From Gammaproteobacteria bacterium (GTDB lineage: Bacteria; Pseudomonadota; Gammaproteobacteria; S012-40), in the NCBI GenBank assembly GCA_015491615.1, contig WFVN01000171.1, forward strand, positions 1 through 22,943: DNA of 22,943 nt, read 5' to 3'. Each line of letters begins with the position of its first letter. Within the stretch, counting starts at the first letter, position 1. A program made the position numbers and the translations under genes. The notes below the pieces were generated by a model. It saw only the letters and a list, made by a program, of their open reading frames with translations. It was not told the DNA's origin and searched no databases. Shown piece by piece: positions 6,504 to 13,435 of the stretch.

Positions 6504-8594
6504 GTGTCACACGTCAAGCTCGTCTACGACGCCGAAAAAGGAGTCATGGTGCCACGGCCAGGGGCACCGAAAGGTGAGAAGGCGCGTGCCGCCCGCATCT
6601 GTTTTGTGGACGACAGCCGCACGTCCAGCTACGTCACCCTCAAGATCCTACGCCAGTATGGGTACGAAGTGGAGGCTTTCCGTACCGCCGAGGAGGCCCT
6701 GGACTCCCTCATGGAACAGGACTACGACCTCCTTCTCACCGATCTGCTTCTCTCCCACGGCGATGGTATGAACGGCGACGACTTGGTGCGCGTGCTTCGC
6801 CAGTGTGGCCTACCGGAAAAGACACGTCTCCCGGCGGTGGTCATCACTGGCGATCAGGGCAGCGAGGTGGGCGAGCGTCTACGCCGTATCGGTGTCGATG
6901 AAGTGCTATTCAAACCCCTAAAGGGTAAGGACCTGAACCAGGTCCTGCAGCGCTTGCTGAGCCGTCCGGAGAGCGCTCCGGTGTTGGAGGAGCCGGTGTC
7001 CGGGGCGGAGACCTCGTCTCCGCGTGCCGCTACGGAACCTCCCGCGGAGATCTCTGCGGAAAAGGCTGCGCGGGGAGACGATCTGGTCACCCAAGTGATC
7101 GACGGTTTCGAGGATTTCACCGACCGCCCTTCCATCTTCTCCGAGCTGGAGGATCCCATCCAGGCACGTCGGCCGGCCCAACCCAAGCGCCCCAACCCTT
7201 TTCTGGACGAAAACGAGTCGCTCCTGGAGCCCCCCGCCCATCCTTGGCCCACTGGACAGCAGAAAGATAAGGGTGCCGAAAGATCCGAGCCGATCGATCC
7301 GCATGCCCCTTCTTCCGAGAATGCGTCTCCCCCATTCGATTCCGAGGCGGTCGCGTCTCCACCGTCTTCCGACCCTGGGTCGCGACCCCGAGTACGTGAA
7401 CCCTCCGGACATGTCCCCGAGTCGCCTCCACCGGCCGATGTCTCCGGAGACTCGCTCCTCTCCCTGTTGGAAGATTTCGACACCCCTGCCCCCGCCCAAC
7501 CCGAGACACCGCCCAAGCGGTTGCGCCGCGCTCTGGGCATCCCGCTGTTGCTGATGCTCGTGGCTCTGGTAGTTTCCGCTTCCACCTTCGGCCTATGGAA
7601 TTGGTGGCAGGGGCGGGAGCCGGAGGTGACGCTGGTGACGGTGATGCAGGGCCCCATCTACGAGACCGTGCATGCCACCGGTCGGGTGGTGAGCGATCGT
7701 CTGGTGGACGTCACCGGCCACGTTCCCGGGCAATTGGTGGCGGTGTTGGCGCAGGAAGGGGAACGGGTGGAAAAAGGGCAGGTGCTGGCGCGTGTGGACG
7801 ATCAGGAAGTCAAGATGCGCGTCAATCGCATCGAGGCCACCCTCGTCTCCCTGAAGGAAGAGGTGAACCGCGCCAACAAGATCCTCGAACGCCTGCGCCG
7901 GGCGTTCCAAGTGGGAGCGGTGTCTCGTCAAGCCTTGGAAGACGCGGAGGCGGACTGGACTACGGCCAGCGCTCGTCTCACGGTGGCCCAAGAGGAACTC
8001 TCGGCGGCCAAGTTGGAACTGGAGCGGACCCGGATCAAGGCCCCCTTCGCCGGCATCGTCACCGAGGTGGTGGCCCATCCCGGGCAGTGGGTGGCTCCGC
8101 CCCAACCCATTCTCAAATTGGTGGATGATCGACGCAAGCTGGTGCACCTGCGGGTAAGCGCCACCGACGGCGCCCGTCTCGCTCCCGGCCAGACGGTGGT
8201 CCTCTCCAGCGCGTCTTTCGTCGATCGCCGCTGGCGTGAGAAAGTGTTGCGCATCGTGCCCACCGGCGAGGCCGATGCCGTTCAGGTGGAGGTCTCCCTG
8301 GGACGTAATGCCCCGCCTCTGCGCTTGGGCCAGCCGGTCTCCGGCGAGATCCGCATCCGGGGCGACGAGCAGGCGGTGAAGTTGCCTCTCGCCGCCCTCG
8401 TCGAGAGGAATGGCGAACCGGCGGTGATGGTCCTGCGCGATGGCAAGATCCACTTCCGGGCGGTGGAGACCGGCATCAAAGATGCCACTCACGTGGAAAT
8501 CCGTTCCGGCCTGCAGCCCGGGGACCGGGTGGTGCTCGCGCCTGGACGCATCCTCGAAGAGGGACAGGTGGTCAGGATTGCGGACCGCGGCTGA
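6504..8594 (+). CDS. Receiver domain fused to a periplasmic membrane-fusion (adaptor) protein
   Basis: This single 696-residue frame combines two normally separate proteins. Residues about 32-150 are a response-regulator receiver domain with all key residues: acidic pair D36/D37, phosphoacceptor D80, T115 and K137. Residues about 152-340 are a Pro/Ser/Glu-rich, probably disordered linker. Residues 345-367 form one membrane span after KRLRR. The rest is an HlyD/AcrA-type adaptor: lipoyl half (GQLVAVLAQEGERVEKGQ), a coiled-coil hairpin (about 435-505), second lipoyl half (RIKAPFAGIVTE), then beta-barrel and membrane-proximal domains. The topology is consistent, with the receiver in the cytoplasm and the adaptor in the periplasm. 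GTG at 6504 has GGAGA 11 bases upstream; ATG at 6546, just behind AAGGAG, is an alternative. No transporter, outer-membrane channel, histidine kinase or regulator partner lies in the window. The function is unknown. Phosphorylation-controlled transport is an inference. Confidence 0.85.
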   Translation: MSHVKLVYDAEKGVMVPRPGAPKGEKARAARICFVDDSRTSSYVTLKILRQYGYEVEAFRTAEEALDSLMEQDYDLLLTDLLLSHGDGMNGDDLVRVLRQCGLPEKTRLPAVVITGDQGSEVGERLRRIGVDEVLFKPLKGKDLNQVLQRLLSRPESAPVLEEPVSGAETSSPRAATEPPAEISAEKAARGDDLVTQVIDGFEDFTDRPSIFSELEDPIQARRPAQPKRPNPFLDENESLLEPPAHPWPTGQQKDKGAERSEPIDPHAPSSENASPPFDSEAVASPPSSDPGSRPRVREPSGHVPESPPPADVSGDSLLSLLEDFDTPAPAQPETPPKRLRRALGIPLLLMLVALVVSASTFGLWNWWQGREPEVTLVTVMQGPIYETVHATGRVVSDRLVDVTGHVPGQLVAVLAQEGERVEKGQVLARVDDQEVKMRVNRIEATLVSLKEEVNRANKILERLRRAFQVGAVSRQALEDAEADWTTASARLTVAQEELSAAKLELERTRIKAPFAGIVTEVVAHPGQWVAPPQPILKLVDDRRKLVHLRVSATDGARLAPGQTVVLSSASFVDRRWREKVLRIVPTGEADAVQVEVSLGRNAPPLRLGQPVSGEIRIRGDEQAVKLPLAALVERNGEPAVMVLRDGKIHFRAVETGIKDATHVEIRSGLQPGDRVVLAPGRILEEGQVVRIADRG

Positions 8595-8642
8595 GCACCC
8601 CTCCATCTTCCGGGGCTCGAGACCCGCACGACCACCGAACAT

Positions 8643-9446
8643 TCAGCGACTCTCCGGCAGGGGGATGTTGGTGTTGACGAGGGCCACCGAGTCCAGACTG
8701 AGCAGGCGGGACTCGCTGCCGATGGTGCGGTTGAAGTCCACCGAGTAGCGTACCATGCCAAGGGCGGGATGGAGCCAGGCGATGCCGTTCCAAGTGACGG
8801 TGTAACCGTTCTCTCCGGGCAGGGAAAGGAACAGCTTAAGGCCCAGGGCCAGGCTCTCGAAACGCCCCAGGGGGGTGAAAGCGGTGTCCGTGCCCCGGGG
8901 AGTGAATTCAAAGGTCAGGCTGCCGTTGGTATCGATGGGACGGCCGGAGGCATCGTAGCGGGTGAGAGAGGGCGAGGCGCCGGTGGCCGCGCTCCAGCCC
9001 TCCAGAGTGGGGATGAACGTGGTCGGCTCGTCCAACCAGTACACCGCCTCCTCCTGGCCGCCGAAGATGCCCACCCCTACGGCGTGCAGGGTGAGGGTGC
9101 CGGTGTCTGCGTCCTGGGTGAGGTAAAAGGCGAGCAGGTCCGACCAGGTACCACTGAAATCGGTGCGCCACTCCAGACCCAGCAGATCCATCTCGGGGTC
9201 CAAGTCGGGCGGCGGATCCAGATCCAGCGGGTTGCGTACCCGGGTCCATTGTTCCCGGCGGGTGCCGTTGACGTAGGGCATGGCGTCCGTAGCGACGCCG
9301 ACCTCGGTCCCCAGGAATTCGAAGTTCAGGGTGTCGCCGTCCTGAAAGGCGCGCAGGCGCAGTTCCCCCAGGGGATAGAAGGCCCCCGAGCCCGGCTGGG
9401 CGCAGGCGGCGAGGAGCAGGAGCAGAACGGGGAGGGCACGCCTCAC
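8643..9446 (-). CDS. Uncharacterised outer-membrane-type lipoprotein
   Basis: The 267-residue product begins with MRRALPVLLLLLAAC, a lipoprotein signal peptide with lipobox LAAC and acylated cysteine at residue 15. The next residue is Ala, not Asp, so export to the outer membrane is likely. The mature part is rich in beta-prone and aromatic stretches, with an acidic Pro/Asp segment (DLDPPPDLDPEMD). I recognise no domain. GTG at 9446 is chosen because it gives a perfect signal peptide and overlaps the stop of the DUF2062 gene as GTGA. An open frame continues upstream to 9584, but that would bury the signal peptide. Translational coupling to DUF2062 suggests a shared role, possibly at the envelope. 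Confidence 0.75.
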   Translation of the reverse strand: MRRALPVLLLLLAACAQPGSGAFYPLGELRLRAFQDGDTLNFEFLGTEVGVATDAMPYVNGTRREQWTRVRNPLDLDPPPDLDPEMDLLGLEWRTDFSGTWSDLLAFYLTQDADTGTLTLHAVGVGIFGGQEEAVYWLDEPTTFIPTLEGWSAATGASPSLTRYDASGRPIDTNGSLTFEFTPRGTDTAFTPLGRFESLALGLKLFLSLPGENGYTVTWNGIAWLHPALGMVRYSVDFNRTIGSESRLLSLDSVALVNTNIPLPESR

Positions 9447-9967
9447 CGGGGTTGGCCCCGCCGTTGACGGCGGGCGCGCCAGTTGCGCACCACCAGCAGG
9501 CGCCACAGGCCGCGCACGACCAGATTTCCCAACAGCGCGCTCATCGAACCGACGAGAAAAGAACCCAACAACAAGGGTTGCCAACGAGTCTGGAGGAGTT
9601 CCTGCACCCAGTCCATGGTCAGCTCGATCTCACCTTCCATGGGCGGGATACCCATGATCCACGCCCCTACCCGGTAGGCGAAGTAGAACATGGGAGGGAT
9701 GGTGAGAGGGTTGGTGAGCCACACCAGGGCCACCGAGATGGGCAGGTTGACGCGCACGGCGATGGCGATGGCGGCGGCGAGGAGCATTTGCATGGGGGCG
9801 GGGATGAAGGCACAGAACAGACCGACGGAGACGGCGCCGCTCACCGAGCGTTTGTTGAGGTGCCAGAGATTGGGATCGTGGAGGAGACGCCCGAAGACGC
9901 GGACGTATTTGTGCTGACGGATGTGTTCGGGATCGGGGAGATGGCGCTTGATGAGCCGTCTGGGCAT
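9443..9967 (-). CDS. DUF2062 domain membrane protein
   Basis: The 174-residue inner-membrane protein matches the DUF2062 pattern: a basic N-terminus with HLWHLN-like residues (PNLWHLNKRSV), a first hydrophobic region (SVGLFCAFIPAPMQMLLAAAI), a second with LTNPLTIPPMFYFAY, and a third near the C-terminus (LLLGSFLVGSMSALLG). A very basic tail (RNWRARRQRR) follows. The family's function is not known. The ATG is followed 3' by the lipoprotein gene with a GTGA overlap, and the Smr-domain gene lies 12 bases upstream, so the three appear to form one transcript. Confidence 0.88.
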   Translation of the reverse strand: MPRRLIKRHLPDPEHIRQHKYVRVFGRLLHDPNLWHLNKRSVSGAVSVGLFCAFIPAPMQMLLAAAIAIAVRVNLPISVALVWLTNPLTIPPMFYFAYRVGAWIMGIPPMEGEIELTMDWVQELLQTRWQPLLLGSFLVGSMSALLGNLVVRGLWRLLVVRNWRARRQRRGQPR

Positions 9968-9979
9968 GGTCGGGTCGTT

Positions 9980-10513
9980 TCAGCCTTTGAGCAGTACGTA
10001 CAAGGCCCCGGTACCCCCGTCCTTGGGGAGTGCGGAACAAAACGCGGTCACCTCCTCCAGTTGCCGTAACCAGATGGTCAGGTGGTGTTTGATGACGGCA
10101 CGACCTTGTGCCGAACGGTGTCCCTTGCCATGGATGATGCACACGCAACGGGCGCCCCGGCGCCATTGACGATGGACGAAGGCCGCCACCGCCGCCCGCG
10201 CCTGATCGCGGGTGTGACCATGGAGATCGAGGTGCGCCTCCACACTATACTGCCCCCGTTTCAAGCGCTGCAACACGCGCCTCTGCACCCCTGGACGGGC
10301 ATGGATGACATATGTATCACCGCCGAGCATGTCGCCTTCGGGGGCATCATGGAGGGTGGGGGCGGACGATGGTTCGGGCCAGGGGCCTTCCCGGACGCAG
10401 GAACGTGAACGGGGTCGGGGAGGCTCCAGTGGTACGCGCCGGGAGCGCAAGGGACGAACATCGGCCACGGCAGCGCGAAACTCGCGTGTCTCGTCGTCCT
10501 CGTTTTTTGGCAT
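9980..10513 (-). CDS. Smr-domain protein (SmrA-like putative endonuclease)
   Basis: The 177-residue product has a charged, Arg/Pro-rich N-terminal half and a C-terminal Smr domain (about residues 90-176). The domain shows the motifs LDLHG (95-99), IIHGKG (126-131) and GGTGALYVLL (166-175). Smr domains of this size in gammaproteobacteria are nucleases; SmrB cuts mRNA at collided ribosomes, while SmrA's role is less clear. HGKG and the ALP..GGTGA ending look closer to SmrA, while the DLHG motif is of the catalytic type. ATG at 10513 is preceded by GGGAGGG at good spacing. A longer frame from 10546 would contain this ribosome site. A TATAAT box lies upstream. Confidence 0.88.
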   Translation of the reverse strand: MPKNEDDETREFRAAVADVRPLRSRRVPLEPPRPRSRSCVREGPWPEPSSAPTLHDAPEGDMLGGDTYVIHARPGVQRRVLQRLKRGQYSVEAHLDLHGHTRDQARAAVAAFVHRQWRRGARCVCIIHGKGHRSAQGRAVIKHHLTIWLRQLEEVTAFCSALPKDGGTGALYVLLKG

Positions 10514-10548
10514 AATGCCCTCCCGGTGACCCATCGTGCGGGTCAAAA

Positions 10549-10554
10549 ATTATA
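10549..10554 (-). promoter_or_regulatory. Perfect -10 box (TATAAT) for the Smr-domain gene; overlaps a weaker -10 for surE
   Basis: On the minus strand this is a consensus TATAAT in a short A+T-rich patch, giving a predicted leader of about 29 bases to the ATG at 10513. No convincing -35 is seen. On the plus strand TATACA at 10551-10556 overlaps it and could serve surE, with a poor GTGACC -35 at 18-19 bases. If both are used, the polymerase could occupy only one at a time. Confidence 0.45.
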
Positions 10555-10585
10555 CAGACAAACGGTTCCCGAACGGCGAGGCGCG

Positions 10586-11341
10586 GTGCTCCGGCTCCTA
10601 CTCAGCAACGACGACGGCTGTTCCGCTCCCGGCTTGGCTGCCTTGGCCGGGGCTCTGGACGCGTTGGGCGAGGTGACCGTCGTCGCCCCCGACCGCAACC
10701 GCAGCGGCGCGAGCAATTCCCTCACTCTGGAACGTCCCTTGCGGGTCTTCGAGCAAGGGGCGGGACGCTATTGCGTGGACGGCACGCCCACGGATTGCGT
10801 CCACCTGGCCATCACCGGCCTCCTGGAGGAGGAGCCGGACATGGTCGTATCCGGCATCAACGACGGTGCCAACATGGGCGACGATGTGCTCTATTCGGGT
10901 ACCGTGGCGGCGGCGGTGGAAGGACGTTTCCTAGGGCTGCCGGCCCTCGCCGTCTCCCTGGTGGGGCACGCCGGTCGTCATTTCGATACCGCCGCCCAGG
11001 TCACCCGTCGCTTGGTACTGGGTTTGCGCCGCAATCCATTGCCCGCGGACACCATTCTCAACGTCAACGTGCCCGATCTGCCCCTGAAGGAGATCCGGGG
11101 CTTCCAGGCCACCCGCCTGGGGCATCGGCACAAGGCCGAGCCGGTGATTCGCGACCACGATCCGCGCGGGCGTACCATCTACTGGGTGGGGCCGGCGGGA
11201 CCGGCGCAGGATGCCGGTCCCGGCACCGATTTCCATGCGGTGGAGAACGGCTACGTCTCCGTTACCCCCATTCAAGTGGACCTGACCCGTTACCCGGCCA
11301 TCGATCCGGTGGCCCACTGGCTGGAGGAACTGGAAAGGTGA
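10586..11341 (+). CDS. surE: 5'/3'-nucleotidase SurE
   Basis: SurE is a metal-dependent nucleoside-monophosphate and polyphosphate phosphatase linked to stationary-phase survival. The 251-residue product (E. coli 253) has the metal-binding NDDG (N8, D9, D10), S40 in DRNRSGASNS, and N92 in SGINDGANMG, followed by the DVLYSGTVAAA signature. GTG at 10586, after GAGG at 10578-10581, puts the first strand at residue 2 as in the family; the open frame upstream to 10526 crosses the promoter region. It is the first gene of surE-pcm-yqaA-nlpD-rpoS, a conserved gammaproteobacterial cluster. Confidence 0.95.
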   Translation: MLRLLLSNDDGCSAPGLAALAGALDALGEVTVVAPDRNRSGASNSLTLERPLRVFEQGAGRYCVDGTPTDCVHLAITGLLEEEPDMVVSGINDGANMGDDVLYSGTVAAAVEGRFLGLPALAVSLVGHAGRHFDTAAQVTRRLVLGLRRNPLPADTILNVNVPDLPLKEIRGFQATRLGHRHKAEPVIRDHDPRGRTIYWVGPAGPAQDAGPGTDFHAVENGYVSVTPIQVDLTRYPAIDPVAHWLEELER

Positions 11342-11343
11342 AC

Positions 11344-12003
11344 ATGCGTTTGCACAAGGACGGCATCGGCATGACTTCACCCCGCACCCGCCGACGCCTG
11401 GCCGCGCGCCTGCGTCACTTGGGTATCGACGATGAGCGGGTGCTGGAGGTGATGGCGCAGATACCGCGCCATCGTTTCGTGGACGAAGCCCTGGCCAGCC
11501 GTGCCTACGAAGACACCGCCCTGCCCATCGGCTTCGGGCAGACCATTTCTCGTCCCTACACGGTAGCACGCATGACGGCGCTGCTGATCGACGGGCGGCG
11601 TCCGGGACGGGTGTTGGAGGTGGGCACGGGTTCGGGGTACCAGACGGCGGTTCTAAGCCGCCTGGCGGACGAGGTGTACAGTGTCGAGCGCATCGTCGGG
11701 CTGCTGCGCCGCGCGCGCGCGCGTCTGCGCGAACTGGAGGCCTGGAACGTCCACCTCAAGCACGATGACGGCACCATCGGCTGGCCCGAGCACGCTCCCT
11801 TCGACGCCATCCTGGTGACCGCCGGCGCGGAGGAGATCCCTGCGGCGCTGGTGGCGCAACTACGCCTTGGCGGGCGCTTGGTGATCCCCGCCGCTGCCCG
11901 GAATCGTCTCATGCTGCAACGCATCACCCGCACCACTGGCGGCATGGAAGTGGAAGTGGTCGAAGAAGCCAGTTTCGTACCCCTGTTGAGCGGCCTGCGC
12001 TGA
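11344..12003 (+). CDS. pcm: Protein-L-isoaspartate O-methyltransferase
   Basis: PCM methylates isoaspartyl residues in damaged proteins using S-adenosylmethionine, starting their repair. The 219-residue product carries the family block LPIGFGQTISRP, SAM motif I LEVGTGSGYQ (91-100), the acidic VYSVER strand, and the post-motif DDGTIGWPEHAPFDAILVT stretch. ATG at 11344 lies 2 bases after the surE stop, behind GGAAAGG. The stop TGA overlaps the ATG of the next gene as TGATG. A run of alternating CG at 11710-11723 simply encodes Arg-Ala repeats. Confidence 0.94.
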   Translation: MRLHKDGIGMTSPRTRRRLAARLRHLGIDDERVLEVMAQIPRHRFVDEALASRAYEDTALPIGFGQTISRPYTVARMTALLIDGRRPGRVLEVGTGSGYQTAVLSRLADEVYSVERIVGLLRRARARLRELEAWNVHLKHDDGTIGWPEHAPFDAILVTAGAEEIPAALVAQLRLGGRLVIPAAARNRLMLQRITRTTGGMEVEVVEEASFVPLLSGLR

Positions 12004-12617
12004 TGGCCGGCGAATCTACGGAAGACCGTACGGCGCGCGGCTTGTTCGCCCGTGTCTACGACTGGTCCCTGCGTTGGTCGCGTCACCGCCATGCCCCTCG
12101 TTACCTCTTCGCCGTCAGTTTCACCGAGTCTTCTTTCTTTCCGGTCCCCCCGGACGTCATGCTTTTGCCCATGGCCCTGGCGCGCCCCGAACGGGCGTGG
12201 TGGTACGCCCTGCTCACCACCGTCGCTTCGGTCCTGGGGGGGATGTTCGGCTACCTCATCGGTTATTTCGCCTTCGATCTCATCGAGCCCTGGCTGGCCC
12301 AGAGCCGTTACTGGGAGCCCTATCTCACCGGTCGCCAGTGGTTCGAGGAATGGGGCGTGTGGGCGGTGCTCCTGGCCGGTTTCTCTCCCATTCCCTACAA
12401 GGTCTTCACCCTCACCGCCGGGGTCATGCAGATGGCCTTCCCCGCTTTCGTCCTCGCTTCTCTGGTAGGACGGGGGAGCCGTTTCTTCCTGCTCGCCGCC
12501 TTGGTACGCGTCGGTGGGGAACGCATGGACCGCTTTTTGCGTCGATACATAGACTGGGTGGGTTGGACCGTGGTGGCATTGGTCGGCGCTTGGTATCTCA
12601 TCGACTCCTATTTTTGA
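12003..12617 (+). CDS. YqaA-type DedA/SNARE-associated family membrane protein
   Basis: The 204-residue inner-membrane protein belongs to the YqaA branch of the DedA superfamily. It shows the re-entrant-loop signatures FTESSFFPVPPDVMLLP (about residues 40-56) and FSPIPYKVFTLTAG (about 126-139), followed by GRGSRFFLL, and four to five hydrophobic segments. DedA relatives are implicated in undecaprenyl-phosphate or phospholipid translocation, but YqaA itself lacks an assigned substrate. ATG at 12003 overlaps the pcm stop with no ribosome site, so it is probably translated by coupling. Its own stop overlaps the TTG start of nlpD. It lies between pcm and nlpD, which are adjacent in E. coli. Confidence 0.88.
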   Translation: MAGESTEDRTARGLFARVYDWSLRWSRHRHAPRYLFAVSFTESSFFPVPPDVMLLPMALARPERAWWYALLTTVASVLGGMFGYLIGYFAFDLIEPWLAQSRYWEPYLTGRQWFEEWGVWAVLLAGFSPIPYKVFTLTAGVMQMAFPAFVLASLVGRGSRFFLLAALVRVGGERMDRFLRRYIDWVGWTVVALVGAWYLIDSYF

Positions 12618-13312
12618 CCCCCCGCTGGGTCGTGCCCGTACTCCTGGCGGTGTTCCTCGCCGCCTGCGGGGCCCACGTCCACCACCGGGTGCGTCCCGGC
12701 GAAACCCTCTACGCCATCGGCTGGCGCTACGGGGTGGACTACCGCACCCTGGCCCGTTGGAACGGTATCGAACCGCCTTACACCATCCGTCCCGGCCAAG
12801 TCCTGCGCGTGGCGCCGCCTCGCCCCAACTGGTGGGAGGAAGAAGAAATGGAGGGCGCCGATGCACCGGCACCGAGCATCGAAGAACGCCCGTCTACGAG
12901 ACCCGTGCCGCCGCCGATGGCCCCTCCCGGCGGGGCCATCGTTTGGCGCTGGCCGGTGCAGGGGCCGGTCCTGCGCACTTTCCGTCTCCAGCCGCCGGTG
13001 AACAAGGGGATCGACATCGGCGGCCGTGTCGACGCCCCGGTGCGCGCCGCAGCCGGCGGGGAGGTGGTCTATGCTGGCCAGGGCCTCATCGGCTACGGTA
13101 ATCTTGTCATCGTCAAGCACGATCAGAATTTCTTAAGCGCCTACGCTCACAATAAAACACTGTTGGTGAAGGAAGGGGATCGGGTCGCCGCGGGGCAGAT
13201 TATCGCCCGCATGGGCCGGGACAATCGGGGGCGCGCCGCCCTGCACTTCGAAATTCGCCGACGCGGCAAACCCGTCGACCCCCTGAAGTTCCTTCCTCGA
13301 CGAGGGGGATGA
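12614..13312 (+). CDS. nlpD: NlpD-like LysM/LytM lipoprotein, amidase activator
   Basis: NlpD is an outer-membrane lipoprotein that activates the periplasmic amidase AmiC during daughter-cell separation. The 232-residue product starts with a lipoprotein signal peptide (lipobox LAAC, cysteine 18), has a LysM domain (about 24-67, HHRVRPGETLYAIG) and an M23/LytM domain (about 129-228, GNLVIVKH, LSAYAHN, LHFEIR). The first zinc histidine is replaced: the motif reads NKGIDIGG where active enzymes have HxGxD. It is therefore a degenerate activator, as in E. coli. It is shorter than the E. coli protein (379). TTG at 12614 overlaps the previous stop and gives a basic n-region; GTG at 12632 would leave too short a signal peptide. 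Confidence 0.91.
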   Translation: MTPRWVVPVLLAVFLAACGAHVHHRVRPGETLYAIGWRYGVDYRTLARWNGIEPPYTIRPGQVLRVAPPRPNWWEEEEMEGADAPAPSIEERPSTRPVPPPMAPPGGAIVWRWPVQGPVLRTFRLQPPVNKGIDIGGRVDAPVRAAAGGEVVYAGQGLIGYGNLVIVKHDQNFLSAYAHNKTLLVKEGDRVAAGQIIARMGRDNRGRAALHFEIRRRGKPVDPLKFLPRRGG

Positions 13313-13319
13313 CACGAGA

Positions 13320-13403
13320 CCGGCGCACAAGCCGGCGCCCAACGGACAAGGGAGGGGTCCGTGTCCACCTGCCCCACGGGCCGGGCAGGGCCGCGTCACG
13401 CGG
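13320..13403 (+). promoter_or_regulatory. Structured rpoS leader with four stem-loops
   Basis: The 123-base gap between nlpD and rpoS contains four consecutive perfect inverted repeats: CCGGC/GCCGG (13320-13335), ACGGAC/GTCCGT (13342-13362), CCTGCCC/GGGCAGG (13368-13389) and CCGCG/CGCGG (13391-13403). The second hairpin shows an AGGGAGGG loop. The rpoS ribosome site AGGAGG at 13423-13428 lies just downstream and unpaired in this simple reading. rpoS leaders are translationally regulated in other gammaproteobacteria. That this one is regulatory is an inference. Confidence 0.5.
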
Positions 13404-13435
13404 TGAGGAACAGACAGCCGACAGGAGGTATGGCG

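Noticed and set aside
11710..11723. Alternating CG tract as a repeat or Z-DNA element
   Set aside because: It is short and is explained by Arg/Ala codons in a conserved part of pcm.
13123..13158. A+T-rich patch in nlpD as the internal rpoS promoter
   Set aside because: An internal rpoS promoter is expected from relatives, but I found no acceptable -35/-10 pair with correct spacing in this patch.
12614..13312. NlpD as an active M23 endopeptidase
   Set aside because: The first zinc-binding histidine is replaced (NKGIDI in place of HxGxD), so the domain should act as an amidase activator.
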